Source of the DNA: Ammoniphilus oxalaticus
GTDB lineage: Bacteria > Bacillota > Bacilli > Aneurinibacillales > RAOX-1
DNA: 64,000 nucleotides
Direction: 5' to 3'
Assembly: GCF_003609605.1 (NCBI RefSeq)
Contig: NZ_MCHY01000006.1
Span: 124,001 to 188,000 of the forward strand
Shown here: piece after piece, positions 27,381-36,110 of the stretch
Position numbering within the stretch: the first letter of the stretch is position 1
How the letters are laid out: each line of letters opens with the position of its first letter
Position numbers and translations under genes: made by a program
Notes under the pieces: generated by a model
The model's input: only the letters and a program-made list of their open reading frames with translations
Database searches by the model: none
What the model was told of the DNA's origin: nothing

Positions 27381-27470
27381 TTGACATCTCATAAAAGGCT
27401 GGTGTAGTATACGGGTATGGGTATAACGGTTGATTATTTTTTTTACTCCTTTAAATACCCTATGTGGTAT
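27381..27470 (+). promoter_or_regulatory. Promoter and candidate CstR/CsoR-type operator of the sulfur operon
   Basis: TTGACA (27381-27386) and TAGTAT (27405-27410), 18-bp spacer, form a sigma-A promoter. ATACC-CTATGT-GGTAT (27455-27470) is an inverted repeat in the leader, and a related ATACGGGTATGGGTAT overlaps the start-site region. Persulfide-sensing CstR repressors bind ATACC/GGTAT-type sites upstream of such operons; the assignment is inference. Confidence 0.5.
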
Positions 27471-27502
27471 GTATCAGAATAAAAAGAAAAGAGGAATGTT
27501 CC

Positions 27503-28072
27503 ATGAATCTATCTGTTGATAAAATGATTGACGCCAAGCAGTTGGCGTGTCCGATGCCAATCGTAAGAACGAAGCAAGCAGTAGAGAAACTTGAGCCAGG
27601 TCAAGTGTTGGAAGTACAAGCGACGGATAAAGGTTCGATTGCAGATCTACAAGGATGGACAAAAAGCGCAGGGCATCATTACCTTGGTATGAAGGAAAAA
27701 GAAGGGGTGTTCAGACATTTTCTACGCAAGGCGGATCCTAATGAAGAGAAGCAGGAAACGATTCATCCCCAGACAATCACGAATGAAGCGTTGCAAGCCA
27801 AGCTTGAAAAAGCAGAAGCATTAACGATCATCGATGTGCGCGAACAAGCTGAATTTTTGTTTGGACATCTTCCTACGGCTATTTCTATACCTATGGGGGT
27901 ACTTGAAGGAGGAATGGATCAATTCGATCATGACCAACCCCTTTTCATTATTTGTCGAACGGGGAATCGCAGTGATCGCGCTTGCCAGTTGTTAACAGAA
28001 CTTGGGTTTAAAAATGTGACAAATGTGTTGCCTGGAATGAGTCAATGGACAGGACCAATTGAAAAAGAATAA
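27503..28072 (+). CDS. TusA-rhodanese fusion, sulfane-sulfur carrier
   Basis: A 189-residue two-domain protein. Residues 1-75 are a TusA-type sulfur carrier with the CPMP motif (C16). Residues 95-185 are a rhodanese domain with active-site CRTGNRS (C151). It probably accepts persulfide sulfur and passes it on, like CstA of the staphylococcal cst operon, although CstA also has a DsrE part that here is a separate gene at the end of the operon. The ATG at 27503 has AAGAGGA upstream. It is the first gene after the promoter and palindrome. The route of sulfur transfer is inferred. Confidence 0.87.
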   Translation: MNLSVDKMIDAKQLACPMPIVRTKQAVEKLEPGQVLEVQATDKGSIADLQGWTKSAGHHYLGMKEKEGVFRHFLRKADPNEEKQETIHPQTITNEALQAKLEKAEALTIIDVREQAEFLFGHLPTAISIPMGVLEGGMDQFDHDQPLFIICRTGNRSDRACQLLTELGFKNVTNVLPGMSQWTGPIEKE

Positions 28073-28103
28073 AGAATAAAAAATGCAGAAGGAGACGATT
28101 AAA

Positions 28104-29246
28104 ATGAGCCAATTGCAAGCGATGACCGCCGCTCAAGTGGCGGAAGTGACGTTTACAAAGGAAGAACTTTTTATTTTGGATGTGCGTAATCGAGCTGATT
28201 TTGAAGAGTGGAAGATTGAGGGTCCCTCAATCGAGATGTTAAACATCCCTTATTTTGAGTTGCTAGATGGAGTGGACGATGTATTGCCGTTGATCCCGCC
28301 CAACAAAAAAACGCTCGTTGTTTGCGCGATTGAAGGTTCATCTATGTTTATCGCTGAGCAACTTGTGGCGGCGGGTAGAAAAGATGTTTTCTATTTAGCT
28401 GGCGGGATGCGGGCTTGGAGCGAGCAAATCGAGTCGGCGCTCATTTTAGCCGATGAAAAGTGGCAAGTCTATCAAATGATTCGCGTTGGAAAAGGGTGCT
28501 TGTCTTATCTTGTTATTTCTGGAACGGAGGCGCTTGTGATTGATCCTGCTAGACAAACGGAGGTCTATCAAGAAGTGGCGAACAAGGCAGGCGCGCGGAT
28601 CACGCATGTTGTCGATTCCCATCTCCATGCTGACCATATCTCTGGCGGCAAAAGGCTGGCCGATGAAACTGGGGCGAATTACTATTTGATGAAAAGCGAA
28701 GGAGCTGTGTTTGAGCATCTGCCGTTTGAGGAACACCAGCAAATTCAATTTGCCGACGTTACCTTGCAAGTGTTGGCTGTAAAAACGCCCGGACATACCC
28801 CGGGGAGTGTTTCCTTCTTGATTAATGACGCGTTGTTATTTTCGGGAGACACGTTGTTTGTGAGTGGCTTAGGACGCCCTGACCTAGGCGGTAAAGTAAA
28901 AGAATGGGCAAAAGATCTATACGGCACGGTGTATGATAAATTGGCCAACATGGCGGATGAAGTGATCGTCTTACCTGGTCATGCGGGAAATCTTCACGAG
29001 GAGATGAATCAAGCGGGATATATCGGCGCGCCGCTCGGCCAGATCCGAGAACAGAATGAGCAGATGATGAACAAGAGCGAAGCTGAGTTCATAGAAGCGA
29101 TTGTCGGCGCGGCGGAGACAGCAACACCCCCCAATTTTAAAGAGATCATTGCCATTAATCGCGGCCAAATTCACGTTAGCCCTGAACAAGAACAACAATT
29201 AGAAATTGGACCGAATCGGTGCGCCTTACATCATACGACATCGTAA
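28104..29246 (+). CDS. Rhodanese-persulfide dioxygenase (metallo-beta-lactamase fold) fusion
   Basis: A 380-residue protein. Residues 5-110 form a rhodanese domain with active-site Cys74 (VVCAIEGSS). Residues 120-330 form a metallo-beta-lactamase fold with H173-L-H175-A-D177-H178, GHTPGS, SGDTLF and the LPGH ligand, as in ETHE1/CstB persulfide dioxygenases that oxidise glutathione or low-molecular-weight persulfides to sulfite using Fe(II). The order rhodanese-dioxygenase is reversed relative to CstB. The last 60 residues are a tail found in related Bacillales proteins. GAAGGAGA precedes the ATG at 28104. Confidence 0.88.
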   Translation: MSQLQAMTAAQVAEVTFTKEELFILDVRNRADFEEWKIEGPSIEMLNIPYFELLDGVDDVLPLIPPNKKTLVVCAIEGSSMFIAEQLVAAGRKDVFYLAGGMRAWSEQIESALILADEKWQVYQMIRVGKGCLSYLVISGTEALVIDPARQTEVYQEVANKAGARITHVVDSHLHADHISGGKRLADETGANYYLMKSEGAVFEHLPFEEHQQIQFADVTLQVLAVKTPGHTPGSVSFLINDALLFSGDTLFVSGLGRPDLGGKVKEWAKDLYGTVYDKLANMADEVIVLPGHAGNLHEEMNQAGYIGAPLGQIREQNEQMMNKSEAEFIEAIVGAAETATPPNFKEIIAINRGQIHVSPEQEQQLEIGPNRCALHHTTS

Positions 29247-29272
29247 GGAGGAACTAAAAATGAGGTGATACG

Positions 29273-30076
29273 ATGACGACATTGCTCTACCTCGCGCTGT
29301 TCGGCCTGGGCATGATCGGCGCTTTCTTTTCAGGGTTACTTGGGATTGGCGGGGCAATTATTTTATATCCGTTGCTGCTATATGTTCCCGATGTGTTAGG
29401 AGTCGGATCTTTTACTGCCCAACAGGTTTCCTCAATGAGCATGTTTCAAGTGTTGTTCGCTTCACTGAGCGGGGTGATTTCCTTTCGCCTGCAACGAAAA
29501 GTGAATTCGTCGTCCCCAGCCGCGCCGCTTGAGCTTGTGTTGTATATGGGGCTGAGTACGTTGTTTGGCAGCCTGCTAGGGGCGGTGGGCTCTAACTTTG
29601 TAAGCGAACAAACGATTCATTTGATTTACGGCGGATTAGCGACGCTGGCGGTAATCTTGATGCTGATTCCTGTGAAAGGAGTAGAGGAAGATGCTGATAT
29701 AAAGCAGCTTTCTTTTAACAAGCCGCTGGCGGTCATGTCCGCTTTTTCGATTGGGATCGTTTCAGGGATTATTGGCGCGGGCGGGGCGTTTATGTTGATT
29801 CCGATAATGGTTACGGTGTTAAGAATCCCCACACGGGTCACGATTTCGGCCTCGTTAGCGATTGTGTTTATTTCCGCGATTGGCGGGGTGATTGGCAAGT
29901 GGACAACGGGCCAAATTCCTGTTCTAGCGACTGTCTTTACTGTGTTCGGAAGTGTTATTGGGGCGCCGCTCGGTTCATTCATGAGCAGGAAAATATCTGT
30001 CGCCGCCTTGCGTTATGGGTTAGTGAGTGTAGTGGCGTTTACCGCTATTAAAATATGGGTGGATTTTTTTAATTGA
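29273..30076 (+). CDS. TauE/SafE family membrane transporter
   Basis: A 267-residue integral membrane protein with about eight hydrophobic segments and the two family repeats (GIGGAIILYPLLL near residue 24 and GAGGAFMLIPIM near residue 170). The family exports or imports sulfur-containing anions. In a persulfide operon the likely cargo is sulfite or thiosulfate, which is inference. GAGGTGAT lies before the ATG; it begins 26 bp after the dioxygenase. Confidence 0.88.
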   Translation: MTTLLYLALFGLGMIGAFFSGLLGIGGAIILYPLLLYVPDVLGVGSFTAQQVSSMSMFQVLFASLSGVISFRLQRKVNSSSPAAPLELVLYMGLSTLFGSLLGAVGSNFVSEQTIHLIYGGLATLAVILMLIPVKGVEEDADIKQLSFNKPLAVMSAFSIGIVSGIIGAGGAFMLIPIMVTVLRIPTRVTISASLAIVFISAIGGVIGKWTTGQIPVLATVFTVFGSVIGAPLGSFMSRKISVAALRYGLVSVVAFTAIKIWVDFFN

Positions 30077-30098
30077 GTTATAAAAGGAGCGAGTAAAG

Positions 30099-30581
30099 AT
30101 GACAGAACAAAAGCAAAAAACGACAATTGTGTTGTTCAGCGGGGAACTGGATAAGGCGATTGCCGCTTTTATCATTGCGAACGGGGCTGCTGCCTATGAT
30201 CATGAAGTTACGATTTTTACGACATTTTGGGGTTTGAATGTTTTGCGCAAAGATCGGCAACCCACTGTGAAAAAAGGGTGGCTGGGAAAAGTGTTTGGGT
30301 GGGTGATGCCGCGCGGACCGAATAAGTTAGGCTTGTCCAACTTGAACATGATCGGGATGGGCCCGAAGATGATCAAGCATGTGATGAAAAAACACAATGC
30401 GTTGTCATTGCCGCAACTGATTGAGCTCGCCCAAGAGATGGGGGTCAAATTGGTCGCCTGTACGATGACGATGGACCTATTGGGCATCCAACAGAAAGAA
30501 CTGCTCGATGACGTGGAACTTGGGGGTGTTGCTGCCTACTTAGGGGATGCTTCCGAGGCTAGAGTCAATCTTTTTATTTAA
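30099..30581 (+). CDS. DsrE/DsrF/DrsH-like sulfur-relay protein
   Basis: A 160-residue soluble protein of the DsrE2-type family. The likely sulfur-accepting cysteine is in ACTMTMDLLG near residue 127. A hydrophobic, basic insertion (GWVMPRGPNKLG) follows the second strand, as in other DsrE2 proteins that sit near the membrane. Last gene of the sulfur operon, so it probably trades sulfur with the TusA-rhodanese protein. Its stop overlaps the stop of the converging small gene by four bases. Confidence 0.85.
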   Translation: MTEQKQKTTIVLFSGELDKAIAAFIIANGAAAYDHEVTIFTTFWGLNVLRKDRQPTVKKGWLGKVFGWVMPRGPNKLGLSNLNMIGMGPKMIKHVMKKHNALSLPQLIELAQEMGVKLVACTMTMDLLGIQQKELLDDVELGGVAAYLGDASEARVNLFI

Positions 30582-30817
30582 AAGAGATCGGTCACTTCAA
30601 CCTCATCCCAGATTTCTCGCAATGATTTTCCGTCAATTTTTCCGCCCTGAAGTAAGGCTGCTTGAGATTCAAACAATTCGTACTGCTGGTCAAACCTTGT
30701 TAGTACCCATCCTCCTTGTGACTGGCTAATATAGTAGTTTTTCCCATTGTAGCGAAAATGTAATTCATGTCCAATCATCAGATCCCTTGTTAAGTCGTCA
30801 AAAGTATAGTTCATCAT
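30578..30817 (-). CDS. Small conserved hypothetical protein, 79 aa
   Basis: Not recognised. The start is supported by AAAGGAG eight bases before an ATG-ATG pair. The product is soluble and mostly beta-rich in the middle (HFRYNGKNYYISQ followed by GGWVLTRF) with an acidic helix at the end. It faces the sulfur operon tail to tail and diverges from scpA. There is no terminator between it and the converging gene. Confidence 0.7.
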   Translation of the reverse strand: MMNYTFDDLTRDLMIGHELHFRYNGKNYYISQSQGGWVLTRFDQQYELFESQAALLQGGKIDGKSLREIWDEVEVTDLF

Positions 30818-30905
30818 CGATCAGGCTCCTTTCTATCGAGCAAATGTAGTTCTTCCACTGCCTGATTGTTGTATAATAACAGCAGCGCAACACACAAGGC
30901 GGGGT

Positions 30906-31661
30906 ATGAAAATGGACTATAAAGTAAGACTGCATGTGTTTGAAGGGCCGTTAGATTTGTTGTTGCATCTGATTGATCAAGCTGAGGTTGATATTTACGA
31001 TATTCCAATTTCAGAGATTACTGACCAGTATATGGAATATATCGATACGATGCAACAATTTCAAATCGACGTTGCCAGTGAGTTTCTCGTGATGGCGGCG
31101 ACGTTGGTTGAGATTAAGAGCAACATGCTGCTACCCAAAAAGAAGCAAGCGCCGTTGGAACCGATGTTAGATGGAGAGGAAGACGAGGCGGATCCGCGTC
31201 AAGCGCTGATCGAACGCCTGTTAAAATATAGGCAATACAAAACAATGGCCGAGCATTTGAAAGAAAAGGAAGCGAAACAAAGTCAGTTGTTTAGCAGACC
31301 AGCCCTCGATTTAAGCCCATACCGTCCCGCCGAAGAAGAGCTCGCTCTTACGGGAGTCAGTTTATATGATTTAGCGCGCGCGTTCACGCAAGTTTTAAAA
31401 CGAGCGCATGAGGGGGATGGGCCGATCGTGGCGGTGCATCGTGATGAAGTCTCGATTACAGATCGCATGATTGAAATCGAGCAGCGGTTAATGGCGGCGG
31501 GCAGCTTGCGTTTCTCAACATTGTTTCGGACTGCCGCCCCCAATCGAGCGGAAATCGTCACTTCTTTTATGGCTATTTTGGAGATGATGACGAAAGGGCA
31601 AATCCGCTGCGAGCAATCGGCCTTGTTTGCTGAGATTGTAATCCGTTTGAACGAAAACTGA
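30906..31661 (+). CDS. scpA: Segregation and condensation protein A
   Basis: Kleisin subunit of the SMC-ScpAB condensin that organises and segregates the chromosome. The 251-residue product opens with the SMC-head-binding motif FEGPLDLLLHLI and ends with a winged helix that contacts the partner SMC head. The start is at 30906 (or the ATG two codons later). It is 12 bp upstream of scpB. Confidence 0.95.
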   Translation: MKMDYKVRLHVFEGPLDLLLHLIDQAEVDIYDIPISEITDQYMEYIDTMQQFQIDVASEFLVMAATLVEIKSNMLLPKKKQAPLEPMLDGEEDEADPRQALIERLLKYRQYKTMAEHLKEKEAKQSQLFSRPALDLSPYRPAEEELALTGVSLYDLARAFTQVLKRAHEGDGPIVAVHRDEVSITDRMIEIEQRLMAAGSLRFSTLFRTAAPNRAEIVTSFMAILEMMTKGQIRCEQSALFAEIVIRLNEN

Positions 31662-31673
31662 GGTGAAAGCAGA

Positions 31674-32252
31674 GTGACGCGTGATGAGCTTAAAAGGGTG
31701 ATCGAAGGGTGTATATTTGTATCAGGAAGTGAAGGGATCGACGCCCCCGCTCTCGCGGAGACGCTTGACATCGATCCACAGACCGCCTTAGAGCTAGTCT
31801 ATGAATTGCAACAACAGTTTAAAGACGAGCAACGCGGGCTGCAAATCATTGAATTGGGCGGAACGTTTCAATTAACGACGCGCCTCGAGCACGCGCCTTA
31901 TTTTGAAAAACTAGCGATTGCCGCGTCTCGGGCGGGACTGACCCAAGCCGCTTTAGAGACGTTAGCGATCATTGCTTATAAACAGCCGATTACGCGGGCG
32001 GAAATAGAAGATATTCGCGGTGTTCGCTCGGAAAAGTCGATCCAGACGTTAATTAGTCGCGGGTTAGCGCAAGAGCAGGGAAGAGCCGAGGTGATCGGTC
32101 GCCCTATTTTATATGGAACGACGCGTGAGTTTATGGAGTATTTTGGATTGAAACAGTTGGATGATTTACCGCCGCTGCCGTCTTATACGCTCGATACGGA
32201 GCTGGAAAATGAAGTGGAGTTTCTTTTCCAGAAGTTACAAAACGAAACATAG
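31674..32252 (+). CDS. scpB: Segregation and condensation protein B
   Basis: A 192-residue protein with two winged helices that dimerises and binds the ScpA linker in condensin. The family motif LAIIAYKQPITRAEIE is clear near residue 98, followed by RGLAQEQGR. Start is GTG. Co-transcribed with scpA. Confidence 0.95.
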   Translation: MTRDELKRVIEGCIFVSGSEGIDAPALAETLDIDPQTALELVYELQQQFKDEQRGLQIIELGGTFQLTTRLEHAPYFEKLAIAASRAGLTQAALETLAIIAYKQPITRAEIEDIRGVRSEKSIQTLISRGLAQEQGRAEVIGRPILYGTTREFMEYFGLKQLDDLPPLPSYTLDTELENEVEFLFQKLQNET

Positions 32253-32338
32253 CTTTCCATCGGCCCTTCTTCTTTGTTATAATATTGCATTAGTTTGAAC
32301 TAATTCAGTAGAATGTTTCTTAGATAGGACGAAGGGGT

Positions 32339-32692
32339 GTGGACGAAATGATCAATGCATTGTACGAAAAAATGGTAGAGTATTTAAATATGGAAGATGA
32401 AATTGACTTTAAAGAGTTTGACGGATATTATAAACAAACGTTGCGGGAACTAGAAGCGAATTATGAAAAGTACGACCAACAGCAAGGGCTGCATGCGTTG
32501 TTTGTCATGGATAATTTGAAAGCGAACAGCGAATCGCGAACGCAACGTAAGTTTCCCGAGGCGAAAAAGTATAAGAAGATTTCACAACGGACCCACATTT
32601 GGGTCGAGGCATTGTTTGCTCAGCTGGTCAAATTAGGAATGAATGAGCAACAAATCCAAGAGCAGATGGAAAAGATGTACGAAGATGCGTAA
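32339..32692 (+). CDS. Conserved hypothetical protein, 117 aa
   Basis: Not recognised. A soluble, highly charged, mostly helical protein with no cysteines and no membrane segment. The start is GTG at 32339 with AAGGGG upstream, or an ATG three codons later. A TATAAT at 32279-32284 suggests its own promoter. It occupies the place that ypuI (DUF3907) holds in B. subtilis between scpB and dacB, but I see no similarity to it. A strong terminator follows. Confidence 0.75.
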   Translation: MDEMINALYEKMVEYLNMEDEIDFKEFDGYYKQTLRELEANYEKYDQQQGLHALFVMDNLKANSESRTQRKFPEAKKYKKISQRTHIWVEALFAQLVKLGMNEQQIQEQMEKMYEDA

Positions 32693-32695
32693 GGA

Positions 32696-32748
32696 CAAGC
32701 TGTCTGACTTCCTCTTTTTTTGAGGAAAGTTGGACAGCTTTTTTTTTC
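32696..32748 (+). terminator. Rho-independent terminator
   Basis: AAGCTGTC...CTTCCTC pairs with GAGGAAAG...GGACAGCTT with a T-rich loop and a long T-run. Confidence 0.9.
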
Positions 32749-32810
32749 ATAACTGGAAGGGGTCCCCCATATACTTGTACAAATGTACATGCTCGAGCAA
32801 GGAGGACGTC

Positions 32811-33938
32811 ATGAAAAGTAGAAAAGGAAAGATTGCCCTGCTCATCCTTTGTGTTCAACTTTTGCATTTGTTTACGCTTGGGAAGGTGGAGGCGAGTCCC
32901 GGAGTTTCCGCTCAGGCTGCGGTTTTAATTGATGTGGACTCAGGGCGGATCTTATATGACAAGCGAGGCAATGAGCGGATGCGGGTCGCCAGCTTAACAA
33001 AAATTATGACGGCGATCGTTGCGATTGAACAAGGAGATTTGAGTGAAATTGTGAGTACGCCTGAATATGCGGTGGGCACCGAGGGGTCTTCGATTTATTT
33101 GCGGCCAGGCGAAAAATTGAGTCTTGAACATTTATTGTACGGGCTGATGTTGCGTTCTGGAAACGATGTCGCGGTATCGATCGCCGATCATATTGGCGGT
33201 TCGTTAGAAGGATTCGCTCGGTTGATGAATGAAAAGGCGGAATACATAGGGTTAAGCGGCACTCATTTTACCAATCCGCACGGGCTCGACGACAGCGACA
33301 ATCATTATTCAACCGCTGCTGATTTAGCGAAACTAACTGCATATTCGTTAAAAAATCCCGCATTCCAAACGATCGCGGAGACAAAAGTAATCAACATTCC
33401 GAATGAAGGCTACGATTGGGATCGTAAATTACTCAATAAAAATAAAATGCTGCATCTTTATAAGGGTTCAGATGGGGTCAAAACAGGCTATACAAAATTG
33501 GCGGGTCGCTGTCTTGTTTCATCCGCAACGCGGGATGGCAGGCAGCTGGCTGTGGTGACCTTAAACGCGCCGAATGATTGGGAAGATCATACGAATTTAT
33601 TAAACTACGGTTTTCAACAGTTTACGGAAGTGAAATTGGTCAATCAGGATGATCCAATTAAAGACGAAGAATCACCGTTATACCCGATAAACTCTTTTTC
33701 CTATCCACTCAAAGAAGAGGAGCGGGATCACATCAGGCAAGAAGTTAAAAAAGAGAGCAACCTTAAACAATTGTTACCTGGCGGTGTGATTGGCTATTTG
33801 CATCTCTACTTAGGGGATCAATTGATCGGTAAAATTGGGCTCGTGAAAGAGAGAGTTGAAATCGAGCCATCCAGCGCGGAGACATCGTCTAACTCTTTTT
33901 TCTCCCTGTTTAAAGCGTTGATTTGGGGTGGGATTTAG
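32811..33938 (+). CDS. dacB: D-alanyl-D-alanine carboxypeptidase DacB (sporulation type)
   Basis: S11 penicillin-binding protein that sets cortex cross-linking in the mother cell. A signal peptide covers residues 1-28. Catalytic motifs are S61-L-T-K64, S116-G-N118 and K224-T-G226. The C-terminal domain ends in a hydrophobic anchor (FFSLFKALIWGG). The ATG at 32811 follows AAGGAGG; the open frame extends 81 bp upstream without a ribosome site. spmA starts in the next codon position after the stop, matching the dacB-spmA-spmB operon of B. subtilis. Paralogous to dacF in this window. Confidence 0.93.
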   Translation: MKSRKGKIALLILCVQLLHLFTLGKVEASPGVSAQAAVLIDVDSGRILYDKRGNERMRVASLTKIMTAIVAIEQGDLSEIVSTPEYAVGTEGSSIYLRPGEKLSLEHLLYGLMLRSGNDVAVSIADHIGGSLEGFARLMNEKAEYIGLSGTHFTNPHGLDDSDNHYSTAADLAKLTAYSLKNPAFQTIAETKVINIPNEGYDWDRKLLNKNKMLHLYKGSDGVKTGYTKLAGRCLVSSATRDGRQLAVVTLNAPNDWEDHTNLLNYGFQQFTEVKLVNQDDPIKDEESPLYPINSFSYPLKEEERDHIRQEVKKESNLKQLLPGGVIGYLHLYLGDQLIGKIGLVKERVEIEPSSAETSSNSFFSLFKALIWGGI

Positions 33939-34532
33939 ATGGTCAATTACATTTGGCTTGGGATGATTTTGATCGGGATTTTTGTGGCTGGCTTAAATGG
34001 AAAAATTGACGTGGTCAGTCAGGCCGCTTTTGAAGGGGCAAAGACGGGGGTCACCGTCTGTTTTGGGCTGATTAGTATTCTCGCTTTTTGGCTAGGGATG
34101 ATGAAAATCGCGGAAAAATCTGGCTTGTTGGCAAAATTGCAGCGTCTGCTCGGTCCGTTTGCGCGCGTTTTATTCCCGGATGTCCCGAAAGATCATCCTG
34201 CGATGGGCTATATTTTGTCAAATTTAAGCGCGAACTTGCTTGGGCTTGGCAACGCGGCGACACCGATGGGACTGAAAGCGATGGAGGAGTTACAAAAACT
34301 AAACCCTGATCCGAAAAAGGCGACGCCGGCAATGTGTACCTTGCTTGCGTTAAACACTTCAAGCATCACCTTGATCCCGACGACAGTGATTGCGATACGG
34401 ATGAATTATGAGTCGTCCAATCCGGTCGAAATCGTTGGCACAACCATTTTTGCGGGGATGGTCGCCACGCTCGTAGCGATTTTGTTGGACCGTTATTATC
34501 GATTTAAAACATTACGTAGAAAGGAAGGGTGA
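33939..34532 (+). CDS. spmA: Spore maturation protein A
   Basis: A 197-residue membrane protein of the nucleoside-recognition (Gate) family, needed with SpmB for spore core dehydration. Gate-type motif NLLGLGNAATPMGLKAME near residue 104 is clear; membrane segments lie near 5-20, 35-60, 130-155 and 165-187. ATG directly abuts the dacB stop; the end overlaps spmB. Confidence 0.94.
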   Translation: MVNYIWLGMILIGIFVAGLNGKIDVVSQAAFEGAKTGVTVCFGLISILAFWLGMMKIAEKSGLLAKLQRLLGPFARVLFPDVPKDHPAMGYILSNLSANLLGLGNAATPMGLKAMEELQKLNPDPKKATPAMCTLLALNTSSITLIPTTVIAIRMNYESSNPVEIVGTTIFAGMVATLVAILLDRYYRFKTLRRKEG

Positions 34533-35071
34533 GCGCTGTGTACGCCATTATTTCCAGCGCGTCAATTTGGGCGATTCCGCTTATTTTGGCGACAATCCTC
34601 ATCTACGGCATGTATAAAAAAATACCGGTCTATGAAGTGTTTGTCGACGGGGCTAAAGATGGGTTCGGCACGGCGATCAAAATCATTCCGCATCTCGTCG
34701 GAATGCTCGTTGCCGTTTCCATTTTTCGTCAGTCAGGGGCCTTGGATATGCTGACGGGATTGCTAGAGCCTCTGCTACAGCTTGTACGCGCTCCAGGAGA
34801 GATCATTCCGTTAGCAATGTTGCGGCCGATCACGGGTTCGGGAGCGTTGGCGGTCACAGCCGACATGATTGCCACTTATGGACCTGATTCGTTTCTTGGT
34901 CGGTTAGCGTCAACGATGCAAGGTTCAACCGATACGACGTTGTATGTGTTAACCGTTTATTTTGGCGCGGTTGGGATTCGCAATTCCATGTATTCTTTAA
35001 AAGTGGGTCTTTGGGCAGATTTAGCGGGGATCGTCGCTTCAATCTTTATTGTCACGCTCGTGTTCGGATAG
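34529..35071 (+). CDS. spmB: Spore maturation protein B
   Basis: A 180-residue Gate-family membrane protein, partner of SpmA. It shows the PITGSGALAVTADMI and GSTDTTLYVL motifs of the family. The GTG start overlaps the spmA stop by four bases (GTGA), so the two are translationally coupled. Confidence 0.94.
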   Translation: MSAVYAIISSASIWAIPLILATILIYGMYKKIPVYEVFVDGAKDGFGTAIKIIPHLVGMLVAVSIFRQSGALDMLTGLLEPLLQLVRAPGEIIPLAMLRPITGSGALAVTADMIATYGPDSFLGRLASTMQGSTDTTLYVLTVYFGAVGIRNSMYSLKVGLWADLAGIVASIFIVTLVFG

Positions 35072-35102
35072 AGGCGGTTGGCGTCTCTATTCCTTCCCTA
35101 TT

Positions 35103-35132
35103 TTGATAAATCCCGATCGCTTGCGGTAAAAT
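35103..35132 (+). promoter_or_regulatory. Sigma-A promoter of rluB
   Basis: TTGATA (35103-35108) and TAAAAT (35127-35132), 18-bp spacer. Confidence 0.55.
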
Positions 35133-35172
35133 AGACAAAGTGAAGGAAGATTGGGATGAAGGAAGGATAACG

Positions 35173-35889
35173 ATGGAAGAACGGTTACAAAAAATTTTAG
35201 CGGGACGAGGTGTCGCCTCGCGGCGCAAGTGCGAGGCGTTGATCGTCGCTGGCAGAGTGAAGGTCAATGGACAGACGGTGACTGAATTAGGTTTTCGAGC
35301 CGATCCTGTTCGCGATCGCATCGAACTTGACGGTAAGCCAATTAAGTCGGAAACGTTACGCTACGTGTTGTTCCATAAGCCGAAAGGGGTAATCACGAGT
35401 GTGACCGACCCGCAAGGACGGAAAACGGTGATTGATTGCATCGATTTAAAAGAACGGATTTATCCGGTCGGTCGGCTTGACTATGATACGTCGGGGTTGC
35501 TGCTGTTAACGAACGATGGCGATCTGACGAATCGTTTGACACATCCAAGTTTTGAAATTGAAAAAACATATGAAGCGACGGTTCGCGGGCTGCCGCGGCA
35601 AGAGGCGCTCGAATCGTTAAGGAAGGGTGTCTTATTAGAAGACGGAATGACAGCGCCCGCCCAAGCAAAATTGTTACGCGCTGCGCGCCGCGCCGCCGGT
35701 TCGGCTGTTATTCAATTAACGATTCATGAAGGCCGTAATCGACAAGTCCGACGGATGTGCGAAGCGGTCGGGCATCCTGCGCTGGAATTGAAACGGACGC
35801 AATTTGCTTTTCTGACGTTAGGTCATTTACAGCCTGGAAAATATCGCTTATTAAATGACGCGGAAGTGAACAAACTAAGAGAACTGTGA
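35173..35889 (+). CDS. rluB: 23S rRNA pseudouridine synthase RluB
   Basis: A 238-residue RsuA-family enzyme that isomerises a uridine in 23S rRNA. Residues 1-60 form an S4 RNA-binding domain; the catalytic aspartate is in GRLDYDTSGLLLLT near residue 105, and the family motif EGRNRQVRRM is near 189. The ATG at 35173 has AAGGAAGG upstream; a GTG 33 bp earlier is less likely. RluB rather than RluE/F is judged from the order beside spmB and resA. Confidence 0.93.
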   Translation: MEERLQKILAGRGVASRRKCEALIVAGRVKVNGQTVTELGFRADPVRDRIELDGKPIKSETLRYVLFHKPKGVITSVTDPQGRKTVIDCIDLKERIYPVGRLDYDTSGLLLLTNDGDLTNRLTHPSFEIEKTYEATVRGLPRQEALESLRKGVLLEDGMTAPAQAKLLRAARRAAGSAVIQLTIHEGRNRQVRRMCEAVGHPALELKRTQFAFLTLGHLQPGKYRLLNDAEVNKLREL

Positions 35890-35947
35890 AAAAACGCGCA
35901 TCCGTCCTGACCCTAAGTTCCGATTGGATGCTAATAATGCTTGAAGC

Positions 35948-35982
35948 TAAAGGCTTTTTAATCGACAAAGCCTTTTTTTTCG
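35948..35982 (+). terminator. Terminator of rluB
   Basis: AAAGGCTTT pairs with AAAGCCTTT, followed by T residues. Confidence 0.8.
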
Positions 35983-36019
35983 TTTCGAAAAATGTCATAC
36001 AATGTTCATATATCGCTTT

Positions 36020-36047
36020 TTCACTATGTAAATGGTAAAGTTATAAT
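36020..36047 (+). promoter_or_regulatory. Promoter of the res operon
   Basis: TTCACT (36020-36025) and TATAAT (36042-36047), 16-bp spacer, 64 bp before resA. ResD control is known in B. subtilis; no clear ResD site could be assigned here. Confidence 0.5.
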
Positions 36048-36110
36048 TGAAATAGTTTTGGTTTCAATTAAACGGGTCAAATAATAGGGTCAGAAGAGTG
36101 GAGGGGACGG

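Noticed and set aside
30814-31008. Minus-strand 64-residue frame over the start of scpA
   Set aside because: Shadow of scpA; no ribosome site.
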